Below are positions 8,994-16,596 of a stretch of 64,000 bases of DNA, in pieces (position 1 is the first letter of the stretch; every line of letters begins with the position of its first letter). The position numbers and the translations under genes are program-made. The stretch spans positions 1-64,000 of the forward strand of contig JAJEPU010000001.1 in the NCBI GenBank assembly GCA_020686985.1, read 5' to 3'. Under the pieces are notes generated by a model. That model was given only the letters and a program-made list of their open reading frames with translations. It ran no database searches and was not told the origin of the DNA. The stretch is from Brotaphodocola catenula. Lineage in GTDB: Bacteria > Bacillota > Clostridia > Lachnospirales > Lachnospiraceae.

Positions 8994-10139
8994 ATGAAGA
9001 AAGACGAAGAAATGATTTTGAGAGATACGGTGATTGAGGTGGATCTCGATCGGATTGCCGGAAATATGAGAGCAATCAAAGCGATGGTGGGAAAGAAAAC
9101 TGCGGTTGCGGGCGTTGTCAAGGCGGACGGGTACGGTCATGGCGCAGTGGGAATTGCAAAAACCTTGATGGAAAACGGAGCTACCATGCTGGCGGTTGCA
9201 ACACTCTCGGAGGCGATTGAGCTCAAGGAGGCATACCCGGAGTACCCGGTTCTGATCATGGGATTGACGCCGGATCGTCTGCTCTGTGTTGTCGCAGATT
9301 ATGGAATTATCCAGACAATCGACACGCTTCATCAGGCAGAGATTTTAAATGAACTGGCGCAGGAGCGCGGAAAGAAGGCAGTTATTCATATCAAGCTCGA
9401 TACAGGTTTTCATCGATTGGGTTTTCCGGATACAGAAAACGGCATAAAAGAGATTGTGAGCGTCTGCCGTCTGCCGTGGATCGAGGCGGAGGGAATCTAC
9501 ACACATCTTGTTTTGAAAGATGATGAGTCGAACAAGGAGCAGTTTGTGCGCTTTACAAAGGTTCTCAATGCGCTTGAAAAAGAGAACTGCCGTTTTAAGT
9601 ACCGCCATATTGCGGACAGCATCGCTTCGGTCGACTATCCGGAGTACCGCATGGATATGATCCGCGCAGGCGCGATTATTTACGGTTTGAAAGGCTTCCA
9701 CAAGGGTCAGCTTGATATTCGTCAGGCTCTGACATTTAAGACGAGAATCAGCCATATTTCGGAGCTGAAAAAGGGAGAGGGAGTCAGCTATGATTTCCTG
9801 TGGACAACACCGGAGGACACAAGGATTGGAACTCTGCCGTTCGGCTATGCGGACGGATACCCAAGAAACCTTCGCGGAAAAGGAATCGTGACGATTCACG
9901 GAAAACGGGTTCCGATTGTCGGTGTGATTTGCATGGATCAGTGTATGGTCGACTTGAAGGATGTTCCGGAGGCGCAGATCGGGGATGAGGTCATCATTTA
10001 CGGCGATGGAAGTGAGAACACGCCGGATGTGCAGGAGGTCAGCACGCTCGCAGGGACGAACAAGAATGAGATTGTATCTCGCCTGACACGGCGTTCTCCA
10101 AGAATCTACACGCATGGAGATCAGGGTATGAATAAATGA
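8994..10139 (+). CDS. alr: Alanine racemase
   Basis: Interconverts L- and D-alanine with pyridoxal phosphate, supplying D-Ala for peptidoglycan. The fold-III type PLP domain shows the lysine in VVKADGYGHG (Lys43) and the opposite catalytic tyrosine in GEGVSYDFLW (Tyr266). GYADGYPR and ICMDQCMVDL in the C-terminal beta domain are also typical. Length (381) is normal. The start ATG follows AGGAG at a slightly long distance; an alternative ATG six codons on is possible. A TTGAAA/TATAAT promoter lies upstream. The M20 amidohydrolase gene follows after 94 bp with no terminator, so the two may be cotranscribed. Confidence 0.95.
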   Translation: MKKDEEMILRDTVIEVDLDRIAGNMRAIKAMVGKKTAVAGVVKADGYGHGAVGIAKTLMENGATMLAVATLSEAIELKEAYPEYPVLIMGLTPDRLLCVVADYGIIQTIDTLHQAEILNELAQERGKKAVIHIKLDTGFHRLGFPDTENGIKEIVSVCRLPWIEAEGIYTHLVLKDDESNKEQFVRFTKVLNALEKENCRFKYRHIADSIASVDYPEYRMDMIRAGAIIYGLKGFHKGQLDIRQALTFKTRISHISELKKGEGVSYDFLWTTPEDTRIGTLPFGYADGYPRNLRGKGIVTIHGKRVPIVGVICMDQCMVDLKDVPEAQIGDEVIIYGDGSENTPDVQEVSTLAGTNKNEIVSRLTRRSPRIYTHGDQGMNK

Positions 10140-10233
10140 AATTAAGAAATATTGAGTGCCGAAGTCAACGTGAACGGTGAATAAGAACAACGGAAAAGAC
10201 AACAGGATGACAGCAGAAAGTTGAGGGAGAAAG

Positions 10234-11439
10234 ATGACAATCAGAGATCAGCTGGAACATATCGAAGAAAAGCAGGAGGAACTGACGCAGATTCGCCGGA
10301 CATTTCATCAGCATCCGGAACTGGGGACGAACGAGCACTGGACTGGGGAAAAGATTCGGGAGTACCTCAATCAGTGGGGAATCTCGTATGAGTTTCCGGT
10401 TGCAGATACGGGAATCGTCGCAAAGCTCGAAGGAAAGAAGGCGGTAGCCGATAACGGGAAGAAGGGAAATACGATCGGACTGCGCGCTGACATCGATGCG
10501 CTTCCGTTAAATGAAGACCCATCGAGAACCTACTGCTCGAAAAATCCGGGAGTCATGCATGCGTGTGGTCATGATGCACACATGACGATTGCGCTCGGAA
10601 CGGTAAAACTTCTCAAGGAGCATGAGGATGAGTGGAGCGGATGTGTGAAAGTCTTCTTCCAGCCGGCGGAGGAGACGATCGGAGGTGCCGACCGCATGGT
10701 CAAGGCGGGATGCATGGAGAATCCGAAAGTCGACTATGTGCTCGGTCTTCATGTGATGCCGACATATGAGGTTGGAGAGATTGAGATTCGCCATGGAAAG
10801 CTGAATGCATCCTCAGATGAAATTCATATTTATATCCACGGAAAGAGCTGTCACGGCGCTTATCCGGAGACGGGCGTTGATGCGATCGTGATGTCAGCGA
10901 CAGTCATCAATGCGCTCCAGAGCCTTGTGAGTCGAAATGTGTCCCCACTGAACAATGCGGTTCTTACACTCGGAAAGATTCAGGGAGGAACAGCCGGAAA
11001 TATCGTCGCCGGAGAGGTCGAGATGACCGGAACACTCCGAACGACCGATCCGCAGACGAGACAGTTCTGTATCGACACGATCCGTCGTCAGGTCGAGTGC
11101 ATCTGCGAGGGCTTTGGTGGAAGCGGAGAGCTTAAAGTTGTCCCAGGATATGTGGCTTTGATTAACACGAATGAGATCGTCGATCTCGTCGCAGAGACGG
11201 CGTCAGAAATTCTCGGAAAGGAGCACGTTCACGAGAAAGAGTTCCCGAGTCTCGGCGTTGAGGATTTCTCATTCTTCCTGGAAAAAGCACCGGGTGCCTT
11301 CTATCATCTGGGATGCGCAAACAAAGAGCGGGGAATCACAGCTCCTCTGCACAGCGATCATTTTGATCTTGATGAGCGCTGTCTTCCGATTGGAGTGCGG
11401 ATGCAGACGGAGCTTGTGCTGAAGATTCTGACCAGATAA
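10234..11439 (+). CDS. M20 family amidohydrolase (N-acyl-amino-acid hydrolase type)
   Basis: A two-zinc M20D-type hydrolase that should release an acyl group from an N-acylated amino acid or dipeptide. Metal and catalytic sites are visible: GLRADIDALPLNE (82-94), HACGHDAH (Cys111, His113), FFQPAEETIGGAD (Glu146/147), GLHVMP, and the late PLHSDHFD ligand. The dimerisation insert lies at about 185-300. Length (401) is normal, and a GAGGGAGAAAG site precedes the ATG. It follows alr and could share its transcript. Substrate options include hippurate-like, acetyl-diaminopimelate-like or indole-acetyl conjugates; the sequence alone does not decide. Confidence 0.87.
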   Translation: MTIRDQLEHIEEKQEELTQIRRTFHQHPELGTNEHWTGEKIREYLNQWGISYEFPVADTGIVAKLEGKKAVADNGKKGNTIGLRADIDALPLNEDPSRTYCSKNPGVMHACGHDAHMTIALGTVKLLKEHEDEWSGCVKVFFQPAEETIGGADRMVKAGCMENPKVDYVLGLHVMPTYEVGEIEIRHGKLNASSDEIHIYIHGKSCHGAYPETGVDAIVMSATVINALQSLVSRNVSPLNNAVLTLGKIQGGTAGNIVAGEVEMTGTLRTTDPQTRQFCIDTIRRQVECICEGFGGSGELKVVPGYVALINTNEIVDLVAETASEILGKEHVHEKEFPSLGVEDFSFFLEKAPGAFYHLGCANKERGITAPLHSDHFDLDERCLPIGVRMQTELVLKILTR

Positions 11440-11456
11440 AACCGCGAGAATGTGCA

Positions 11457-11503
11457 GTGATTCTGTCTGATTGGAAGATGCCGGCAGAGCTGACCAGAAT
11501 CAC
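11457..11503 (+). repeat. Inverted repeat after the M20 gene
   Basis: GTGATTCTG and CAGAATCAC pair across about 29 nt, in the 100-bp space between convergent genes. There is no good T run, so it may be a weak terminator or an mRNA 3' end stabiliser. Confidence 0.4.
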
Positions 11504-11540
11504 GCGCCAGGTCTTTGTGAGTGTCGACCTGAATAAAAAA

Positions 11541-12449
11541 TCAGGTAAAATTTTTCACGATGCTGATATATTCTTTCGCGTGGTAGGGAAGATAACTGCC
11601 ACGCCGATAGGCGGCGACAAAGTCCACGGTTGTGCAGGGATTTCCGACAGAGAAGCGCACAACCGATGGCGGTGGCTGAATGTGTTTTAAGTGAGTTTCG
11701 GTGACAAACCCACATCCGTATCCCTTTGCGACGAGCTGAATCATAGCCGGAATGTTGGCAGTCTGGAGCTTGATGTTTGGTGTAAATCCACTTTCCTTGA
11801 AGAGGTGATCGACGGTTTGTCTCGTCCGCTGTCCCGGAATTTGCAGAATAAATTTTTCCTCTCTCATCAGGTTCATGTCCATCCATGAAAATTTGCATCC
11901 ATCCCGATGGACTCCTTTTTCAGCGAGAGGGTGATGGTCGGGCATGATCAGAAGAACCTCTTCGTGGCTGATGATTTCGTAGTCAATATCAGGGCTTTTG
12001 ATCGGAAGATAAAAAAAAGCGAGATCGGTCTCTCCGTTCAGAATCATGCTCTCGAGCTGATTGGAGTGTGATTCTAAAATATTGAGCTGAACGTTTGGGT
12101 AGAGAGAGTTGAAAATCGGGAGCGTGCAGGGAAGCATGTAGGTTCCGCGCATGGTAGGAAAGGCAATCTTGAGAGAACCGTGATTGTCCTTGATGATGTC
12201 TCCCATCTCCTGATCCAGCTCTTTTTTTAAGTTTAAAATTTCAGTTGCCTTTGCGACGTATCGTTCTCCGGCGTAGGTCAGGACGAAGCGATGACCGAGT
12301 TTACGGAAAAGTTTCTGACCGAGATCGGACTCCAAATTTTGGAGAAACTTTGTCAGCGTCGGCTGAGTGATATACAGTGCATTGGCTGCTTTTGTGATAT
12401 TCTGATATTTTGCAATCGCAAGAACGTATGATAAATCTTTGAAATCCAT
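11541..12449 (-). CDS. LysR-family transcriptional regulator
   Basis: A 302-residue LysR protein. The helix-turn-helix covers about residues 1-60 (KDLSYVLAIAKYQNITKAANALYITQPTLTKFLQNLES) and the effector-binding domain about 90-295. It is divergent, across 415 bp, from the prpF-like/matC-like pair at 12865-15348, so it most likely activates them in response to their substrate. In that gap a 7-bp-arm inverted repeat sits just upstream of the operon's weak -35, as expected for a LysR activation site. The N-terminus resembles the LysR at 7861, fitting parallel evolution of two LysR/MatC loci. Confidence 0.87.
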   Translation of the reverse strand: MDFKDLSYVLAIAKYQNITKAANALYITQPTLTKFLQNLESDLGQKLFRKLGHRFVLTYAGERYVAKATEILNLKKELDQEMGDIIKDNHGSLKIAFPTMRGTYMLPCTLPIFNSLYPNVQLNILESHSNQLESMILNGETDLAFFYLPIKSPDIDYEIISHEEVLLIMPDHHPLAEKGVHRDGCKFSWMDMNLMREEKFILQIPGQRTRQTVDHLFKESGFTPNIKLQTANIPAMIQLVAKGYGCGFVTETHLKHIQPPPSVVRFSVGNPCTTVDFVAAYRRGSYLPYHAKEYISIVKNFT

Positions 12450-12731
12450 AAAATCCCCCGTTATGTGTTATATGTAATATGTTGTGTAGTGTGAGTGAAG
12501 ATGAATGATGGAACTGCCACCATTATTTGAACAATACAAATGTAGCATATTTGAGAGCGAGATTCTATTTAAAAAAAAATTCTGTGAGCTCCTGTTTTAC
12601 TATTATGTATAAAAACTATGAAAATAATAAAAAATATGAATTTTGACCACATCCTTTTCGCTGAAAATCCGTGAAAAATGCGGGGGAAATGTGAGAAGAA
12701 CAGAAAAATGCAAAAAATTATTCTTTTAAAC

Positions 12732-12785
12732 TATAATTTAAATAAAAATAATGAATTATACAAAGATAAAAACATTCCCTATAAT
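12732..12785 (+). promoter_or_regulatory. Promoter and candidate LysR site for the PrpF/MatC operon
   Basis: TATAATT (12732-12738) and AATTATA (12754-12760) form an inverted repeat that overlaps a poor -35 (TATACA, 12757-12762). A perfect TATAAT follows after 17 bp (12780-12785). A poor -35 with a palindrome over it is the usual form of an activator-dependent promoter. The rest of the 415-bp gap (12450-12864) is A/T-rich with no gene seen. Confidence 0.5.
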
Positions 12786-12864
12786 GAAATCAACGCCGGT
12801 GAATAAAGGAAACAGAGATTAATCTGATGGACAGGAAAGAGAATGGAAAGGGAGCGAGGATTTC

Positions 12865-14019
12865 ATGCGGGGAGAACAGTCGAATGTGACGAAAATTCCA
12901 GTCACAATCATGAGAGGCGGAACAAGCAAGGGAGTGTATATTTTGGAGAAGAACATGCCAGAGGATCGTGGAGAATGGGATGAGCTTCTTCTGAGAATGA
13001 TGGGAAGTCCGGACAAGAAACAGATTGATGGACTTGGCGGTTCTCAGTCCGTGACGAGCAAGGTTGCGATTGTCGGGGTGTCGAAGCGGGAAGATGCCGA
13101 TGTGGATTACACATTTGCACAGGTGTCTGTGGACAAGCCGATCGTCAGCTACAAGGGAAACTGCGGAAATATATCCTCGGGAGTCGGACCGTTTGCAATT
13201 GAGAAAGGTCTGGTAAAAGGGGACGGGAAAACGACAAGCGTCCGGATTTATAACACAAACACGGATAAAATTATTTCTGAAGATGTGCAGACGAGAGAGG
13301 GAGCTGTCGTTTACGACGGAGATTTTCAGATTGCCGGGGTTCCGGGAAGTGCTTCCCCGATCCGTCTGAAATTTATTGATCCGGCAGGAACTCTTGGACA
13401 CGGACTTTTGCCGACCGGACATGCAGTTGACATTTTGGAGGTTCCGGGATACGGTAAGGTTGAAGTTTCCATTGTAGACGCAGCAAATCCGCTTGTGTTT
13501 GTGAAAGCAAAAGATTTAGGTCTTACTGGAAAAGAACTTCCGGATGAGCTGAATGCCGATGAAGAAAAATTGAATCTTCTTGAGACGATCCGGGGACTTT
13601 CCGCAGTCAAACTTGGGTTGATTGAAGATTACACGAAATCAGCCTGGGAGACACCGGGAATTCCGAAAATGACCTTTGTCGCAGAACCGGAAACGTATGT
13701 GACTTCAGATGGGACGAAAATCGAGAAAGACCAGATTGATCTTCTCTCAAGAATGATGTCCATGCAGAAGACACATCCGAGTTATGCAATGACAGGGGCG
13801 ATGTGTACGGCAGGTGCCGCTGTGGTTCCGGGAAGTGTGGTACAGCAGGTATTAAATCCGAATGTGGATACACAGTTTATCCGCATTGGTCATCCGGGAG
13901 GAATTCTGGAATGTGGGGTGGATTACCAGAAAAAGGATGATGAGCCTGTGATTGAGGATACATTTGGTTTTCGCACGGCAAACCTTCTCATGGAAGGCGT
14001 AGCGATGGTCAGAAGATAA
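12865..14019 (+). CDS. PrpF-family cis-trans isomerase / tautomerase
   Basis: A 384-residue protein of the PrpF family, which shifts double bonds in methylaconitate, oxalomesaconate or methylitaconate-type acids. Motifs: TIMRGGTSKGVYI (14-26), GLGGSQSVTSKVAIV (57-71), and YKGNCGNISSGVGPF with Cys100, which lies in the family's active-site region. The two diaminopimelate-epimerase-like halves are complete. It is 16 bp before a MatC-type permease gene, with a divergent LysR upstream, so the isomer it makes or uses is probably the transported acid. Methylitaconate isomerase of nicotinate fermenters belongs to the same family, but no other genes of that route are here. GGGAGCGAGG precedes the ATG. 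Confidence 0.85.
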   Translation: MRGEQSNVTKIPVTIMRGGTSKGVYILEKNMPEDRGEWDELLLRMMGSPDKKQIDGLGGSQSVTSKVAIVGVSKREDADVDYTFAQVSVDKPIVSYKGNCGNISSGVGPFAIEKGLVKGDGKTTSVRIYNTNTDKIISEDVQTREGAVVYDGDFQIAGVPGSASPIRLKFIDPAGTLGHGLLPTGHAVDILEVPGYGKVEVSIVDAANPLVFVKAKDLGLTGKELPDELNADEEKLNLLETIRGLSAVKLGLIEDYTKSAWETPGIPKMTFVAEPETYVTSDGTKIEKDQIDLLSRMMSMQKTHPSYAMTGAMCTAGAAVVPGSVVQQVLNPNVDTQFIRIGHPGGILECGVDYQKKDDEPVIEDTFGFRTANLLMEGVAMVRR

Positions 14020-14034
14020 AGGGGGAAGAGGAGA

Positions 14035-15348
14035 ATGATCAGAGAGTTTCTGCCACAGATTTCCTTGTTGGTACTGGTAGCAGTCATTGCAGTTGGATTT
14101 ATCAAAAAAATTAATATTGGATTTTTCTCAATCGGTGCAGCATTTCTGCTGATGCTTCTTGGCATGGCGGTCGATTTTCAGGTTCCTGCGGGCGAAGCGA
14201 TGCGTGCATTAAAGGCAAGTGATGTGACGAAAGGTTTTTCAAGTCCCATGTTTGTAACGTTGGTCGGAGTCACGTTTCTGTTTGGAATGGCTTCCCAGAA
14301 TGGCACGCTTGATCTGTTTTCCAAGAAGATTGTAGCACTTGTTGGAAAGAGAACCTACCTGATTCCGGTGTTGATGTTCTTCCTATCCGCATTTATTTCC
14401 GCAATCGGTCCGGGTCATATCGCAGCAGGTATTCTGATGACGACATTCGCCGTCTATCTGGCACTTGAGCTGGATATCAATCCGATGGCGACTGCTCTGT
14501 ACGCAAAACTTGGAGCAAATGCGGGTTGTGCATCTCCGCTGTCCCTGACGGGAATTCTTGCAAAAGAACTCTCCACTCCGCTCGGATATGACGGATTTTC
14601 TCTTCATCTGTTTCTGAGCACGCTTCTGTCGGGATTTGTATTTACTCTGGTTGTCTATATTCTGTATAAAGGATATAAAGTAAAAGCGGACAATCCGATG
14701 AAACTCTCTGAAATTCCGAAGTTCAATCGGAAACAGCAGATCACGATGGCTTCGATTGTGATTATGGTTATCTGTTGTATCGGATTTAAACTCGATACCG
14801 GTCTTTTCGCTTTCGTCATGGCAGCTGTGCTGATTCTGCTTGGCTGTGCCGATGAGAAGAAGGCAATCAAGAGCATTCCGTGGGGAACTTTGATTATGAT
14901 CTGCGGAGTGGGTGTTCTGGTAAATATGATCAGTGTGATGGGCGGAATTGATCTGATTTCCGATACGCTGGCTTCTTTCATGACGGCGCGTACCGCAGCT
15001 CCGATCATGGCAGCAACATCAGGAATTCTTTCCTGGGTAAGCTCGACAACCGCAGTCGTGATGCCGACTCTGTATCCGATTTCTGCAGAGATCTGCCAGA
15101 GATTTGCCGGAGTCAATTATGTGGAACTGATTTCTGCAATTACCGCAACTTCTTTTGCAGCAGCAATCAGCCCGCTTTCCACAGGTGGAGCGATCATCAT
15201 GTCCTCCTATTCCGCAGCGAGAGAGACGACAACCGAGGAGATGAACAAGATGTTCTATACGCTGTTCCTGCTGTCTGTTGGAAACGTATTAATTAATGTT
15301 CTGATGGCAGTCGTTGGAGTGTTCAGTCTCGGCGGTTTATTCCTGTAA
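14035..15348 (+). CDS. MatC-type dicarboxylate/tricarboxylate permease (SLC13/IT superfamily)
   Basis: A 437-residue permease with about 12 hydrophobic segments, homologous to the product of 5476-6789. The MatC N-terminal domain is visible (KKINIGFFSIGAAFLLMLLG, then SSPMFVTLVGVTFLFGMAS). Two re-entrant-type segments, KLGANAGCASPLSLTG and WVSSTTAVVMPTLYPI, are where substrate and ion are bound in this superfamily. It directly follows a PrpF-family isomerase gene with AGAGGAG before ATG. An unsaturated di- or tricarboxylate is the likely substrate (inference from the partner enzyme). A structured terminator element for the opposite strand lies 50 bp downstream. Confidence 0.83.
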   Translation: MIREFLPQISLLVLVAVIAVGFIKKINIGFFSIGAAFLLMLLGMAVDFQVPAGEAMRALKASDVTKGFSSPMFVTLVGVTFLFGMASQNGTLDLFSKKIVALVGKRTYLIPVLMFFLSAFISAIGPGHIAAGILMTTFAVYLALELDINPMATALYAKLGANAGCASPLSLTGILAKELSTPLGYDGFSLHLFLSTLLSGFVFTLVVYILYKGYKVKADNPMKLSEIPKFNRKQQITMASIVIMVICCIGFKLDTGLFAFVMAAVLILLGCADEKKAIKSIPWGTLIMICGVGVLVNMISVMGGIDLISDTLASFMTARTAAPIMAATSGILSWVSSTTAVVMPTLYPISAEICQRFAGVNYVELISAITATSFAAAISPLSTGGAIIMSSYSAARETTTEEMNKMFYTLFLLSVGNVLINVLMAVVGVFSLGGLFL

Positions 15349-15395
15349 AAAACGACTGATACATTGATATAACACTCATGTAAGATCAGAAAAAA

Positions 15396-15532
15396 AGCTC
15401 CGGAGACAGAAAGAGCAATGCAAACCCGTGTGAGACGTTGGTGTTTAGACTGCGTAGTTTGCAGTCTTATGAACCATTACGTCGAACCCGGAGCGAAAGC
15501 GTGTTTGCATGCCCTGTTCTGTCGAAGGAGCT
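15396..15532 (-). terminator. Large structured terminator/repeat element downstream of the opp-ldcA operon
   Basis: On the minus strand AGCTCC (15532-15527) pairs with GGAGCT (15401-15396), which is followed by a run of T. Inside are further paired arms: GACAGA/TCTGTC and ATGCAAAC/GTTTGCAT (15510-15503 with 15425-15418). The centre holds two more nested hairpins, GACGT/ACGTC and AGACTGC/GCAGTCT (15447-15467). It is much larger than a usual terminator. The ATGCAAAC arms recur at 39476-39495 without the central 68 nt. Confidence 0.65.
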
Positions 15533-15641
15533 CTTGTGTCTTGTGAAAAATCTGAAATGATCTTAAATTAAAGTTCTGTTGAATCATGGTAACTCTGAAT
15601 ATATGATTTATTTTATTCAGATATATGATTCGGGTGTGTCC

Positions 15642-16580
15642 CTATCGAAACTTCTCAAACGTAATCGTTTTCTTGTCTGCATCCATCCGGCAGAGCGTTC
15701 CCATCGGGAGAGTTCCCATCGGTTTGCTGTGACCGGAGCGGATGTGGCTCATGACAGGAACGGAAAGTCTTCCGAACCAGTCATGAAGAAATTCATCAAT
15801 CTTATAACTACCATCGTAGCGGTCGTTTGTGCAGTCGGTGAAATCTCCGAGGAGAATTCCGGCTGCATTCTGGAAAAGACCAGCCATCCGCATCTGCGTC
15901 AGATACATGTCGAGCGACGGGATGGACTCCTCAACGTCCTCAAGGAAGAGGATTTTTCCGGCGGTCTCAAGCTGATAGAACGTTCCGCAGGCTCTGCCGA
16001 GAAGTGAGACATTTCCACCGGCGAGCATGCCCGACGCAGTTCCCGGGTTAATCGTGTGAAAACCGTCCTCGTCCGGTGGATTCGTGAAGCTGATCGGTTC
16101 ATCACCGAGATTCAGCGCGTTAAAGAAGCTCTCTTTCGTGTATGTATCAAAATGCTTTCTCATGTTGGAGCAGACCATTGGACCGTGGAAGGCGACGAGG
16201 TTTCCATACATCTGAAGAGCAGACAGGATGTTTGTGATGTCGCTGTATCCGACGAAAATTTTGGGATTTGCGCGGATCACATCGAAATCAAGAAATTCCA
16301 TGATCTGCGAGCTTCCGTATCCGCCACGTACACAGAAGATGGCGTTCACCTCCGGGTCTGCGAACATCGCGTTGATGTCATCAGCGCGCTTCTTTGCTTC
16401 GCCAGCGAGATAGTTGTGGAAGTTGGAGAGCTTTGCGAGCTCTCCTCCAACCTTAACGTGATATCCCATCGCCTCAAGAAGGGCGATACAGTCTTTTAAT
16501 TCTTCCTCTTTGATCGGAAAAGACGGAGCGATAAGACCGATGGTATCGCCCGGCTTTAATGGAGATGGAAAAACGATCAT
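15642..16580 (-). CDS. LD-carboxypeptidase, S66 family (LdcA/MccF-like)
   Basis: A serine peptidase that removes D-Ala from the L,D-bond of murein tetrapeptides in recycling; MccF relatives instead cleave microcin C. The catalytic serine is in GYSDITN (Ser113), preceded by CVRGGYGSSQ at 83-92. The Glu of the triad is in ILFLEDVEE and the His in HIRSGHSKP near the C-terminus. Length (312) is normal and there is no signal peptide, so it acts in the cytosol. GGAGG precedes the ATG, 16 bp after oppA. Being last in an oligopeptide ABC operon fits cytosolic processing of imported murein peptides. Confidence 0.9.
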   Translation of the reverse strand: MIVFPSPLKPGDTIGLIAPSFPIKEEELKDCIALLEAMGYHVKVGGELAKLSNFHNYLAGEAKKRADDINAMFADPEVNAIFCVRGGYGSSQIMEFLDFDVIRANPKIFVGYSDITNILSALQMYGNLVAFHGPMVCSNMRKHFDTYTKESFFNALNLGDEPISFTNPPDEDGFHTINPGTASGMLAGGNVSLLGRACGTFYQLETAGKILFLEDVEESIPSLDMYLTQMRMAGLFQNAAGILLGDFTDCTNDRYDGSYKIDEFLHDWFGRLSVPVMSHIRSGHSKPMGTLPMGTLCRMDADKKTITFEKFR

Positions 16581-16596
16581 AGGTATGCCTCCGAAA

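Noticed and set aside
15418..15510. tRNA-like or tmRNA-like RNA inside the repeat element
   Set aside because: The hairpins do not have D-, anticodon- and T-arm lengths in order, and GTCGAACCC is not closed by a T stem of the right length.
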